From Peptoniphilaceae bacterium (lineage in GTDB: Bacteria > Bacillota > Clostridia > Tissierellales > Peptoniphilaceae): a DNA stretch of 64,000 nucleotides. The notes beneath the pieces are model-generated. The model saw only the letters and a program-made list of their open reading frames with translations, searched no databases and was not told the origin of the DNA. Shown in pieces: positions 15,781 to 26,801 of this stretch (positions are counted from its first letter, which is position 1; the number at the start of each line of letters is the position of its first letter). The stretch covers positions 108,800 through 172,799 of the forward strand of contig JAQYPV010000007.1 of assembly GCA_028726605.1 (NCBI GenBank), read 5' to 3'. Both the position numbers and the translations under genes were made by a program.

Positions 15781-15855
15781 GGCCCGGTAGTTCAGTTGGT
15801 TTAGAATGCCAGCCTGTCACGCTGGAGGTCGTGGGTTCGAACCCCATCCGGGTCG
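15781..15855 (+). tRNA. tRNA-Asp(GTC)
   Basis: Acceptor GGCCCGG/CCGGGTC, anticodon GTC at 15816-15818, discriminator G. No encoded CCA. Confidence 0.95.
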
Positions 15856-15868
15856 TGTTTATGAATAT

Positions 15869-15950
15869 TGGCGAGTTCCGAAGTGGCCAACCGGGACGGA
15901 CTGTAAATCCGTTAGCTTTGCTTTCAGTGGTTCGAATCCGCTCTCGCCCA
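15869..15950 (+). tRNA. tRNA-Tyr(GTA) with unpaired 1:72
   Basis: Class II tRNA with anticodon loop CTGTAAA (GTA), a long variable arm and T-stem AGTGG/CCGCT. Counting back from the T-stem, the 3' acceptor strand is CTCGCCC, but the 5' strand is TGGCGAG, so position 1 is T opposite C72. Bacterial tRNA-Tyr normally has G1:C72. Discriminator A at 15950; no encoded CCA. Confidence 0.85.
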
Positions 15951-15989
15951 TTACTACCAAACATGAAGCCGCTCCGGCGGTAAAAAAGT

Positions 15990-16018
15990 TTGACAGAGAT
16001 TTTGGAAAGTGCTAAAAT
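15990..16018 (+). promoter_or_regulatory. Promoter of second tRNA group
   Basis: TTGACA (15990-15995), 17 bases, TAAAAT (16013-16018), about 50 bases before tRNA-Gly(GCC). Confidence 0.75.
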
Positions 16019-16067
16019 ATCTGTCACGTGATTCATCAAAAACAAATCGGTGTCATCATTGCGATGT

Positions 16068-16139
16068 GCGGCAGTGGCTCAGGGGTAGAGCATCGCCTTG
16101 CCAAGGCGAGGGTCGCGAGTTCGAATCTCGTCTGCCGCT
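16068..16139 (+). tRNA. tRNA-Gly(GCC)
   Basis: Acceptor GCGGCAG/CTGCCGC, anticodon GCC at 16100-16102 in loop TTGCCAA, discriminator T. No encoded CCA; six T follow directly. Confidence 0.95.
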
Positions 16140-16159
16140 TTTTTCTATCCGCCTCTCGT

Positions 16160-16230
16160 GCGGGTGTAGCTCAGTGGTAGAGCTCCAGCCTTCCAAGCTG
16201 GCTACGAGGGTTCGATTCCCTTCACCCGCT
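16160..16230 (+). tRNA. tRNA-Gly(TCC)
   Basis: Acceptor GCGGGTG/CACCCGC, anticodon TCC at 16192-16194 in loop CTTCCAA, discriminator T. No encoded CCA. Confidence 0.95.
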
Positions 16231-16237
16231 GAGGTAT

Positions 16238-16311
16238 GTGCCATTAGCTCAGCTGGATAGAGCGTCTGGCTACGGACCAGAAGGCCTGGGGTTCGAATCC
16301 TCAATGGCACG
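16238..16311 (+). tRNA. tRNA-Arg(ACG)
   Basis: Acceptor GTGCCAT/ATGGCAC, anticodon ACG at 16272-16274 (would be edited to ICG by TadA), discriminator G. No encoded CCA. Confidence 0.95.
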
Positions 16312-16315
16312 TTTG

Positions 16316-16344
16316 ACCGCTTGAAGTGCTTCAAGCGGTTTTTT
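16316..16344 (+). terminator. Intrinsic terminator of tRNA cluster
   Basis: ACCGCTTGAAG / CTTCAAGCGGT forms an 11-bp perfect inverted repeat around TG, followed by six T. Confidence 0.9.
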
Positions 16345-16479
16345 CGTGCCCGGATGTGGGAGCGAAGCGCGCATTGCGGGGCGCGTTCACACCGCCTTTG
16401 AAGGGATCCGTTTCAAAGCGTAATTTATCTCATGACCTGACGCCCGTCCCAAAAGAAAAAGCGCAAAGGGTCTCAGACT

Positions 16480-16488
16480 TGTTATACT
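16480..16488 (+). promoter_or_regulatory. Extended -10 promoter before the ruv region
   Basis: TGTTATACT, an extended -10 (TGnTATACT), lies 33 bases before the start at 16522. The -35 region is poor. The stretch 16345-16479 shows no gene. Confidence 0.55.
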
Positions 16489-16521
16489 ATAGGAACAGTT
16501 CGTGGAAAGAGAGGAGGGGGA

Positions 16522-17244
16522 ATGGAAGATTCATTGATGCAAATAGAAGAAGGTTTAGAATACCGCTTTCTTTACAATGACGACTTCGACTCCATGCACC
16601 TGCTCCTGTCGCTCATCGACCACGAGCACAAACTCTCCAATGTGCAGCCGCGCTATCAGCTCATGAAGCGCCTGGGGACGTCGCTCAAACGGGCGCTCAA
16701 ATCCAGGAAGGACAGCGATTACATCATCCAGGCCATTCGAAAGCGCATCAACGACGATGTCAATCGTCTGGAACTCGCGGTGTTCCTCAAGGGGTACGCC
16801 AACGGCCTTCACGCCTCGTTCTACGTGGACCGGATGGAACGGCTCGCGCTTCAGGAATTCGGGGAGCACGAGCTGTCTCATCGTCACCAGCTGTACCACA
16901 CGGCCAAGTCGGGCAAGGTGATGGGACTGCAATCCGCAGTGTTTCGCACCATCAAGATGGAGACGAAGGAACTGCAAAACGCCCGCCAACTGTCGAACAT
17001 GTACTGTAAGCGGGTGCTGCGCGGGAAGATCTACGGGTTAAACGACGTCTTGGATACGCAGATCGTCTTGGACTTCGAGCATTTGACGCATCTCAAGGTG
17101 GAGGAAGAGAAACTCACCATGAAAGAGCTGACGTTCCTCTACTCCAAGATCTGCCATTACCTGTACAACAACATCGCCAAGGTGTACAAGTACGCCTACT
17201 GGAACGGCATCAACGACGCCGTCTTGGAGCGGTACGCCAAATGA
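16522..17244 (+). CDS. Conserved-looking hypothetical protein preceding ruvC
   Basis: 240 residues, mostly alpha-helical and rich in Leu, Lys, His and Tyr, with no signal peptide. I do not recognise a family. Helical segments such as MHLLLSLIDHEHKLS, DYIIQAIRKRINDDVNRLELAVFLKGYANG and LTFLYSKICHYLYNNIAKVYKYAYWNGIND look like a globular helical bundle. GAGGAGGGGG precedes the ATG, and the stop overlaps ruvC by 4 bases, so it is co-translated with the Holliday junction genes. A DNA repair role is only a guess from position. Confidence 0.65.
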   Translation: MEDSLMQIEEGLEYRFLYNDDFDSMHLLLSLIDHEHKLSNVQPRYQLMKRLGTSLKRALKSRKDSDYIIQAIRKRINDDVNRLELAVFLKGYANGLHASFYVDRMERLALQEFGEHELSHRHQLYHTAKSGKVMGLQSAVFRTIKMETKELQNARQLSNMYCKRVLRGKIYGLNDVLDTQIVLDFEHLTHLKVEEEKLTMKELTFLYSKICHYLYNNIAKVYKYAYWNGINDAVLERYAK

Positions 17245-17735
17245 GAATTCTGGGGATCGATCCGGGCTTGGCGCGCATGGGGTACGGGGTGATCGACTTC
17301 GATGGTAACACCATTCGGCCCGTGGCCTACGGAGTGGTGGAGACGGCGCCGCAGATGACGATGCCCGAGAGGCTCTTACACTTATTTACGCAAACCCAAC
17401 AGCTCATCGATCACACGGCGCCGGATGAGGTGGCCTTCGAGGAGCTGTTTTTCTATCAGAACAAGACCACGGGCATCACCGTGGCGGAGGCGCGTGGCGT
17501 CGAGGTCTTGACGTTTGAACGGGCGGGACTTCCCCTGTACGAGTACACGCCGTCGCAGATCAAACAGGCCATGACGGGCTACGGTCGTGCGACCAAAGTG
17601 CAGATGCAGAAGGCGGTGACGATGCTGCTGCGGCTCGAACAGGTGCCTCAGCCCGACGACGCGGCAGACGGGCTCGCCGTAGCCATGACCCACGCCTTCG
17701 GACAGCGCTTCAAGGAACAACAACGAATGAGGTAG
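17241..17735 (+). CDS. ruvC: Holliday junction resolvase RuvC
   Basis: 164 residues. The RNase H-fold acidic tetrad is visible: D7 (ILGIDPG), E67 (FEELFF), D140 and D143 (DDAADG). RuvC cleaves Holliday junctions bound by RuvAB. It overlaps the gene before by 4 bases and precedes ruvA by one base. Confidence 0.95.
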   Translation: MRILGIDPGLARMGYGVIDFDGNTIRPVAYGVVETAPQMTMPERLLHLFTQTQQLIDHTAPDEVAFEELFFYQNKTTGITVAEARGVEVLTFERAGLPLYEYTPSQIKQAMTGYGRATKVQMQKAVTMLLRLEQVPQPDDAADGLAVAMTHAFGQRFKEQQRMR

Positions 17736-17736
17736 T

Positions 17737-18315
17737 ATGTACGCTTATATCACAGGAGAAATCGTCGCCATCGAAAGCGACCGGGTCGTCGTGGACCATC
17801 AGGGCATCGGCTACGAGATCAACGCTTCCGTTCAGGCGCTCTCGCGGTGGACGTTGGGGGACGAAGTGCGCGTCTACACGCGCTACATCGTGCGCGAGGA
17901 CTCCGTGGCGCTCTTCGGCTTTTACGATGAAGCCGAACGCGAGATGTTCGACCTCTTGACGAAAGTGTCGGCCGTGGGGCCCAAGTCGGCTCTGGCCATT
18001 CTCTCTGCCCTCACCGTCGACGCCATCGTCGCAGCAGTGCAGACGAGCGACGTCGCCGCTCTCACCCGCGCGCCCGGCGTGGGCAAGAAGACCGCCAGTC
18101 GGATCTTGTTGGAACTCACCGACGCGCTGAAAGGCCGATCTGTGGCCGCTTCTGGAATGGAGCCGCTTCCGCTTTCGGGGAACAGTCAGGCGCTCGAAGC
18201 ACTCATCAACCTGGGCTATCAGCAGCGTGAAGCCGAAGAAGCCTTAAAAGGCGTGGACACCACACAGTCCACCGAAAGGGTGCTGCGCGAGGCGTTAGCG
18301 CGTCTCGGCCGTTGA
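17737..18315 (+). CDS. ruvA: Holliday junction DNA helicase subunit RuvA
   Basis: 192 residues. N-terminal OB domain ([23 protein letters not shown]), two helix-hairpin-helix motifs ([17 protein letters not shown] and [19 protein letters not shown]), an acidic linker, and a C-terminal UBA-like domain ([19 protein letters not shown]) that contacts RuvB. It recognises four-way junctions. Confidence 0.96.
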   Translation: MYAYITGEIVAIESDRVVVDHQGIGYEINASVQALSRWTLGDEVRVYTRYIVREDSVALFGFYDEAEREMFDLLTKVSAVGPKSALAILSALTVDAIVAAVQTSDVAALTRAPGVGKKTASRILLELTDALKGRSVAASGMEPLPLSGNSQALEALINLGYQQREAEEALKGVDTTQSTERVLREALARLGR

Positions 18316-18331
18316 GGGGAAAGGAGTCGAT

Positions 18332-19352
18332 ATGCAGGATCGTTTGATCACGCCACATCCCACAGACGACGACGCCCGCGTGGAGAAGAGTCTGCGTCCG
18401 CGGTGGCTTGCGGAGTACATTGGCCAGGAGAAGACGAAGGAAAAATTGGACATCTTCATCCACGCGGCTAAGGCGCGGGGCGAGGCGCTCGATCACGTAT
18501 TGCTTTCCGGCCCACCGGGTCTCGGCAAGACGACGCTCGCCACGATCATCTCCAACGAGATGGGGGCGCACATGAAGATCACTTCCGGCCCGGCCATCGA
18601 ACGGCAGGGCGATCTCGCGAGCATTTTGACGAATCTCAAACGCGGCGACATCCTCTTCATCGACGAGGTGCATCGTCTGAATCGCAACGTCGAAGAGATC
18701 CTCTACTCGGCCATGGAGGACTTCGCACTGGACATCATGGTGGGCAAGGGCACGACGGCGCAGAGCTTGCGCCTCGAGTTGGAGCCTTTTACTCTGATCG
18801 GCGCCACCACGCGCAGCGGGATGCTCTCTTCGCCGCTGCGCGACCGCTTCGGCGTCATGATCACGTTCGAGCTCTACGAACCGGAGGAACTCGCGCAGGT
18901 AGTTCAGCGTTCGGCCGCGCTCCTGAACGTGGCGATCGACGCGGAATCCACCATGGAACTCGGGAAGCGCTCGCGCGGCACGCCGCGCATTGCGAACCGC
19001 CTCTTGCGCCGCGTGCGCGACGTGGCCGACGTCAAAGGGGGCGGCGTCATCACGAAGGCCATTACGGACGAGGCGCTCTCCATGCTCGAGGTGGATGCGC
19101 TGGGCCTCGACCGCAACGACCGCCGCTACCTGTCGACCATTGGCGTCACTTTTAGCGGCGGCCCGGTGGGGTTGGACACCATTGCGGCCTCCATGGGCGA
19201 AGAGAGCGGCACTGTTGAAGACATCATTGAACCGTACCTCTTGCAGATGGGATTCATCGCGCGCACGCCTCGGGGACGCGTGCTGACGCCACAGGCCTTT
19301 TCTTACCTGGGCCTGCCCGTCCAACAGAGCATGAACGAGAAAGTGGGGGACG

Positions 19353-19372
<20 letters not shown>
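18332..19372 (+). CDS. ruvB: Holliday junction branch migration ATPase RuvB
   Basis: 346 residues. AAA+ motor with Walker [10 protein letters not shown] near residue 57, Walker [11 protein letters not shown] near 108, sensor 1 GATTRSG, and a C-terminal winged helix ending in [17 protein letters not shown]. Runs the branch migration with RuvA. GGGGAAAGGAG precedes the start. Its end overlaps queA by 20 bases. Confidence 0.97.
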
Positions 19373-21622
<2,250 letters not shown>

Positions 21623-21628
21623 GGGTTG

Positions 21629-21637
21629 TGCTACAAT
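21629..21637 (+). promoter_or_regulatory. Extended -10 promoter before yajC
   Basis: TGCTACAAT matches the extended -10 form TGnTAnAAT and lies 22 bases before the yajC start. No clear -35, which would fall inside tgt. Confidence 0.45.
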
Positions 21638-21658
21638 AGGGGAAATGAAGGAGGAATT

Positions 21659-22051
21659 ATGCCAGCTCAATTAAGTCCGTTTATCATGCTCATCGCCATG
21701 TTTGGCCTCTTGTACTTTATGACCATCCGCCCGCAGAAGAAGCGCGCCGAAGAGATGAAAAAAGTTCGGGAATCGCTGAAACTCGGCGATCAGATTGTGA
21801 CCATCGGCGGCATTCGCGGCCGAATCACCGCGCTGCGCGACGACTCGTTCGAGATCGAAACGGGAAGCGATCACATGCGCATGGAACTCTTGCGCGACGC
21901 GCTGTCCTACGTCGTGAAGCCCACGTCGGGCTATCAGGAGCAGCCGACCGAGGCGGCGGAAGCCGAGGGAGAAGAAGTTGTGACGGAGGAATCGGCCGGG
22001 GAAAGCGCCTTTACGACCGACGGTTACACCGGCGTCACGGATGAAGACTGA
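21659..22051 (+). CDS. yajC: Preprotein translocase subunit YajC
   Basis: 130 residues. One membrane helix at about 6-24 (FIMLIAMFGLLYFMTI) is followed by RPQKKRAEEMKK and the YajC core GDQIVTIGGIRGRITAL. The acidic C-terminal tail is longer than usual. YajC associates with SecDF and YidC at the Sec translocon. ATG 21659 is chosen for the GAAGGAGG site 6 bases upstream. Confidence 0.94.
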   Translation: MPAQLSPFIMLIAMFGLLYFMTIRPQKKRAEEMKKVRESLKLGDQIVTIGGIRGRITALRDDSFEIETGSDHMRMELLRDALSYVVKPTSGYQEQPTEAAEAEGEEVVTEESAGESAFTTDGYTGVTDED

Positions 22052-22052
22052 G

Positions 22053-22076
22053 AAGGGGCGAAACGCCCCTTTTTTT
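22053..22076 (+). terminator. Intrinsic terminator after yajC
   Basis: AAGGGGCG / CGCCCCTT with an AAA loop, followed by a run of T. Closes the ruv-queA-tgt-yajC unit. Confidence 0.9.
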
Positions 22077-22098
22077 AGTGAATGCGACGAGGTGTTGC

Positions 22099-23877
22099 AT
22101 GCGTTGGTTTATGAGCCATCACAAGAGAGAATATGAGGTGCTGCGCGAAAAGACGCAGCTATCGCCCGTGACGTGCCTGTTGCTCGCCAATCGCGGAGTG
22201 ACGGCGTCGGAAGCGCAAACCGCCTTAAACCCCACGTTCGAGGATCTATCGGATCCGTTCGCCTTTCGAGAGATGGAAGTGGCTGTGTCGTACATTCTAG
22301 ACTGTCTCGCCGCGGAAATTCCCATTCGCATCGTCGGCGACTACGACCAGGACGGCGTCGCGGCGACGACCATTTTGATGAAGGGCCTGCGGTACTTTGC
22401 GGAACGTTTGGGCGCGGATCCGTTGCACGCCGTGAGTTACGCCATTCCCGATCGGATGGAGGACGGCTACGGCATCTCGCCATCGCTCGTGGAACGCGCC
22501 ATGGACGAGCGCTGCGGCCTCATCGTCACTGTGGACAACGGCATCGCCGCATTCGACGCCCTGCAGTACGCCGCGGAAGTGGGCATGCCGGTCATCGTCA
22601 CGGATCACCATCAGCCAGTGGTCGAGGACGGCGCGTTTCGCCGCCCGGAGTGTGAGGCGCTGATCAACCCCCACGTGCCGGGCGAGCGTGTCGCTTTCAG
22701 GGACCTCTGCGGCGCCGGTGTGGCATTTAAGCTCGTGGATGCGCTGGCCCGTCAGATGGAGGATCCCTTTGCGCTGCGGGAAGAACTGCTGGGCTATGCC
22801 GCGCTGGGCACCATCTGCGACGTCATGCCGCTCGTGGGGGAGAATCGCACCATTGTGACCCTGGGGCTGGACGCGCTCAACCGGTCCACGAATCCCGGCT
22901 TGCGCGCTTTGCTTCAGGCCATTCACTGGGAAAAGGACATCACCGTCTACACGGCGGGCTTTATCATCGGCCCATGCATCAACGCGTCGGGCCGGCTCAT
23001 GACGGCGCGCCTCGGGGTGGAACTCTTCCTCGAAGACGATCCCGTGACCGTGGCGGCCTACGCGGAGGAGTTGGTGCGGCTGAACGACGAGCGCAAGGCG
23101 ATGACTTTGGAGGGCACGGAGCGCGCCCAGGCAGTGATCGAGAAAAAGCCGCTCACGCCTGTGCTGGTCTGCTATTTGCCTGGGTTACATGAGAGCCTGT
23201 GCGGACTCGTGGCCGGACGGATGCGGGAGCGCTACAACCGCCCCTCGCTCGTCTTCACCGATGCGCAAAACGGCGAGGGCCTCATCAAAGGCTCCGGGCG
23301 CAGCATTCCGGCGTATCACATGTTCCAAAAACTGAACGCGCACCGCGACGACTACGTGGCGTTCGGAGGACACGCCATGGCGTGCGGGATGACGATCCGC
23401 AAGGTGGATTTGGAGCGCCTCGTCGCCACATGGAATGCCGAGAGCGAGCTCACGACGAGCGACCTCGAACGAGAGATTACAGTGGATGGCAGACTTCCGT
23501 TAAGCGCCATCGACGTCGCCCTCATGCGCGATTTAGACGCCCTGGAGCCGTATGGAAACGGCTTTGCGGCGCCGCTCTTTGCGGCGATCGCAGTGCACGT
23601 GCGGGGGTTTCGTGTGGTGGGGGCGGCGCAAAACGTCCTCAGGGTGAACCTCGAGCAGAATGGCGCGCGCTTTGTGGCGGTGGCTTTTCAGGCGCAGGAA
23701 CTCCTCGTGCGGCTCAAAGGGCAGCATCCAAAAGCGCCCGAGTGGGTGGAGGCGCTCTTGCGCGGGGAAGACATCCCCGTTTCGATGGACGTCTTGTACA
23801 AACCGCAGTGGAACACCTTCCGCGGGCAGACGCAGATTGAACTCAAATTGAGTGATATGCGCTTCTCACGGGTATAA
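22099..23877 (+). CDS. recJ: Single-stranded-DNA exonuclease RecJ
   Basis: 592 residues. DHH phosphoesterase motifs in order: GDYDQDGVAATTIL near 84, VTVDNGIAAFDAL near 145, VTDHHQP near 168, CGAGVAFKLVDAL near 208, and in the DHHA1 domain SGRSIPAYHMF and GGHAMACGM. A C-terminal OB-fold region follows. It degrades 5' ends of single strands in recombination and mismatch repair. Start chosen at ATG 22099 with GAGGTG upstream; longer GTG starts overlap the terminator. Confidence 0.93.
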   Translation: MRWFMSHHKREYEVLREKTQLSPVTCLLLANRGVTASEAQTALNPTFEDLSDPFAFREMEVAVSYILDCLAAEIPIRIVGDYDQDGVAATTILMKGLRYFAERLGADPLHAVSYAIPDRMEDGYGISPSLVERAMDERCGLIVTVDNGIAAFDALQYAAEVGMPVIVTDHHQPVVEDGAFRRPECEALINPHVPGERVAFRDLCGAGVAFKLVDALARQMEDPFALREELLGYAALGTICDVMPLVGENRTIVTLGLDALNRSTNPGLRALLQAIHWEKDITVYTAGFIIGPCINASGRLMTARLGVELFLEDDPVTVAAYAEELVRLNDERKAMTLEGTERAQAVIEKKPLTPVLVCYLPGLHESLCGLVAGRMRERYNRPSLVFTDAQNGEGLIKGSGRSIPAYHMFQKLNAHRDDYVAFGGHAMACGMTIRKVDLERLVATWNAESELTTSDLEREITVDGRLPLSAIDVALMRDLDALEPYGNGFAAPLFAAIAVHVRGFRVVGAAQNVLRVNLEQNGARFVAVAFQAQELLVRLKGQHPKAPEWVEALLRGEDIPVSMDVLYKPQWNTFRGQTQIELKLSDMRFSRV

Positions 23878-23901
23878 TTCAACGCTTTTCTCGGGTATAA
23901 T
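23873..23901 (+). promoter_or_regulatory. Tandem -10 elements before rel
   Basis: TATAAT occurs twice, at 23873-23878 (containing the recJ stop codon) and 23896-23901, each preceded by CGGG. -35 matches are weak (TTGAGT 19 bases before the first). Likely two start sites for rel. Confidence 0.6.
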
Positions 23902-23940
23902 AAATCATTATTTAGAATTTTGAAAAAGAAAGGAGGCCGT

Positions 23941-26130
23941 ATGACGATCGAGACCTTAATCGATAAAATCAAGTCGTATCATCCCACGACGGATGAAGCG
24001 CTGATTCGTCGTGCCTATCATGCGGCTTCTGTGGCGCATGAAGGGCAAAAGCGCAATTCCGGTGAACCCTACATCATTCATCCGCTGCACGTGGCCTATA
24101 TTTTAGCGGAACTTCAAATGGACGACGCCACCATCTGCGCAGGGCTGCTTCACGATGTCTTGGAGGACACGGAATTTACGAAGGACGACATGATCACGAC
24201 CTTCGGGGAGGAGATTACGACTCTCGTGGACGGCGTGACCAAGCTCAAACAGCTCCAGTCCAAGTCCAAGGTGGAGAATCAGGTCGACAACTACCGCAAG
24301 ATGGTCATGGCCATGGCCAACGACATTCGCGTCATCATCGTGAAGTTGGCCGATCGCCTGCACAATTTGCGCACGCTCGATTACAAGGACCGCGAAAAGC
24401 AGATCGAAAAGGCCACGGAGACGATCGAGATCTACGTGCCGATTGCGCATCGCCTCGGCATTTCGACCATCAAATCCGAACTGGAGGATCTCTGCCTCAA
24501 GTTCTTGGATCCCGATGCCTACTATGAAGTGTCACGGCTCGTCAACAAGCGCATCGACGAGCGCAAGGCGTTCATTCATGAGATCATACAAGAGCTCAGT
24601 GAGGAACTGGACAAGCTCAACATGAAATTCGAGATCTCCGGCCGCCCGAAGACGCTCTACTCCATCTACAAGAAGATGTACCAGCAGAACAAGTCCTTTG
24701 ACCAGATCTTCGACGTCTCGGCCATTCGCGTGATCGTGGACACGGTGAAGGATTGCTATTCGGTCCTGGGCGTGGTCCACACGCTCTGGAAGCCCATTCC
24801 GCGCCGCTTTAAGGACTACATCGCCATGCCCAAGGCCAATATGTACCAGTCGCTGCACACGACGCTCATCGGGCCGGGCGGGGAGACTTTTGAGGTGCAG
24901 ATCCGCACCTACGAGATGCACCAGACGGCCGAATACGGCATTGCCGCGCACTGGTCCTACAAAGAGGGCAAATCCAAGCGCAGCTCGTTCGACGAGAAGC
25001 TCACGTGGGTGCGCCAGCTCATGGAATGGCAGAAGACCACGACCGACTCGTCGGAGTACATGGAGACGTTGAAGGGCGATTTTTTCTCGGATGAGGTCTA
25101 CGTCTTCTCGCCGCAGGGCGACGTCGTGGAGCTCGCGCGCGGTTCGACGCCGGTGGACTTTGCCTATCGCATTCACTCCGACGTGGGCAATCACTGCGTG
25201 GGCGCCAAGGTGAACGGCCGCCTCGTGCCCTTGGATCACGTGCTGGAAAACGGCGTGATCGTGGAAATTTTGACCTCCAAGAATTCCGCGGGCCCGTCTC
25301 GGGACTGGCTCAAGTTCGTCAAGACGCCTTCGACCAAACAGAAGATCCGTCAGTACTTCAAACACGCGAAGCGCGACGAGAACATCGAAATGGGTCGGGA
25401 CATGATCGTCCAGGATCTCAAAAAGGACGGCGTGCCGCCGAACGAGGCCATGACGGAAGAGGCATTGCAAAACGTCATCGCGCGAATGAGCTTCTCATCG
25501 CCCAACGACCTCTTTGCGGCAGTGGGCTTCGGCTCACAGACCGTGGGCAGTGTGACGAGCAAACTCAAGGAACTCTTCGAAGAGAAGCGCGAAAAAGAGG
25601 CCGAGAAGAATCGAGAAAAAGAGAGCGACAAGGCCGCCCTCCACGTGCCGACGCAGCAGAAAGGGCCGACGGCGGGGGACGACACGATACGCATTCGCGG
25701 CGAAGGCGTGACCAACCTGCAGGTCAAATTCGCACAGTGTTGCACGCCGGTGCCGGGCGACAAAATCGTGGGCTACATCACCATGGGACGCGGCATCTCC
25801 GTGCATCGGGCCGACTGCGTGAACATCTTGAACACGCAAAATCCGGAGCGGCTCATCGAGGTGGAATGGGATCAGACGGAAAACACGAAGTTCTTCTCCA
25901 CCATCACCATCCGTGCGGCCAACAAGACGGGCTACATGGCGAGCGTCGTGGAACTCATGACGAAGCAGGACGTCAACATGTCCGGTATTCAGGCCCATAC
26001 TGATCCTGAGGGCAATACGACGACCATCGTCCTCACGCTGGAAATTGAGGACGCGAATCAGGTGCAGGAACTGATGCGCAAGATCCGTCAACTTCAAAAC
26101 ACGATCAGCGTGTATCGAACCAAGAGTTAG
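23941..26130 (+). CDS. relA: Bifunctional (p)ppGpp synthetase/hydrolase Rel
   Basis: 729 residues. HD hydrolase domain with HEGQKRNSGEPYIIHPLHVA and GLLHDVLEDT, synthetase domain with GRPKTLYSIYKKM, AIRVIVDTVKDCYSVL and AMPKANMYQSLHT, TGS domain from about 385 (VYVFSPQGDVVELARGSTPVDFAY), zinc-finger region with CCTPVPGD, and a C-terminal ACT domain. Both the hydrolase and synthetase motifs look intact, so it is a Rel-type enzyme governing the stringent response. AAAGGAGG precedes ATG 23941. Confidence 0.96.
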   Translation: MTIETLIDKIKSYHPTTDEALIRRAYHAASVAHEGQKRNSGEPYIIHPLHVAYILAELQMDDATICAGLLHDVLEDTEFTKDDMITTFGEEITTLVDGVTKLKQLQSKSKVENQVDNYRKMVMAMANDIRVIIVKLADRLHNLRTLDYKDREKQIEKATETIEIYVPIAHRLGISTIKSELEDLCLKFLDPDAYYEVSRLVNKRIDERKAFIHEIIQELSEELDKLNMKFEISGRPKTLYSIYKKMYQQNKSFDQIFDVSAIRVIVDTVKDCYSVLGVVHTLWKPIPRRFKDYIAMPKANMYQSLHTTLIGPGGETFEVQIRTYEMHQTAEYGIAAHWSYKEGKSKRSSFDEKLTWVRQLMEWQKTTTDSSEYMETLKGDFFSDEVYVFSPQGDVVELARGSTPVDFAYRIHSDVGNHCVGAKVNGRLVPLDHVLENGVIVEILTSKNSAGPSRDWLKFVKTPSTKQKIRQYFKHAKRDENIEMGRDMIVQDLKKDGVPPNEAMTEEALQNVIARMSFSSPNDLFAAVGFGSQTVGSVTSKLKELFEEKREKEAEKNREKESDKAALHVPTQQKGPTAGDDTIRIRGEGVTNLQVKFAQCCTPVPGDKIVGYITMGRGISVHRADCVNILNTQNPERLIEVEWDQTENTKFFSTITIRAANKTGYMASVVELMTKQDVNMSGIQAHTDPEGNTTTIVLTLEIEDANQVQELMRKIRQLQNTISVYRTKS

Positions 26131-26138
26131 GGGAGAAG

Positions 26139-26801
26139 ATGAACGCAGCATTAAACGTCATTCGCGAGATTTCTCCCATCTTCGAGGAGAACACGTACCT
26201 CGTCTACGACCTCGCGAGCCGGGTGGCGGCGCTCGTGGATCCGGGCTATCCGCTGGAGGCCATCGACGCATTCATCGCTCGCGAGTCGTTGAGCGTCCGA
26301 GACATCGTGCTCACGCACGGGCACGTCGACCACATTTCCGGTGTGGGCTATTACCGCAAGAAGTATGGCGCAACAGTCTGGCTTTCTGCGGACGAACGCG
26401 ACGTCGTTGAGCAGACGAAACGCGACTATGAACGACAGGTCCCGGAGCTTTCTGACTTTGCCGTGGATCGGACGTTTGAAGACGGCGAGAGCGTCGGCGC
26501 ACTGGGCTTTCGCGTCGTGGCGGCGCCGGGTCACACAAAGGGCAGCGCCATTTTAGAACTACCGGGTCTGGCTTTTACGGGGGACACGCTATTTGAAGGC
26601 TCCGTGGGACGCACGGACCTCTATTCCGGCGACGAAGAGAGCCTCAAAGCATCGCTTCGCCGCTTTATGGCTGAAACCGATGACGACGTTGTGATCGCTC
26701 CGGGTCATGGCTCTGCGACACGCGTTGGGAGAGAACGACAGGCCAACCCATATGTGTTGGCATGGACAAAGGGGGAGAGATGGAATCCATCCGAGGATTA
26801 A
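26139..26801 (+). CDS. Metallo-beta-lactamase-fold hydrolase (glyoxalase II-like)
   Basis: 220 residues. The metal-binding motif THGHVDH near residue 52, then PGHTKGS, GDTLFEGSVGRTD and PGHGSAT, defines the YqgX/glyoxalase II-like branch of the MBL superfamily. The substrate, probably a thioester, cannot be assigned. It lies 8 bases after rel and overlaps aspS by 22 bases; a rel-MBL-synthetase order is common in clostridia. Confidence 0.87.
   Translation: MNAALNVIREISPIFEENTYLVYDLASRVAALVDPGYPLEAIDAFIARESLSVRDIVLTHGHVDHISGVGYYRKKYGATVWLSADERDVVEQTKRDYERQVPELSDFAVDRTFEDGESVGALGFRVVAAPGHTKGSAILELPGLAFTGDTLFEGSVGRTDLYSGDEESLKASLRRFMAETDDDVVIAPGHGSATRVGRERQANPYVLAWTKGERWNPSED

Noticed and set aside
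15428..16311. rRNA genes near the tRNA cluster
   Set aside because: Flanks are protein genes; no 16S, 23S or 5S sequence is recognisable.
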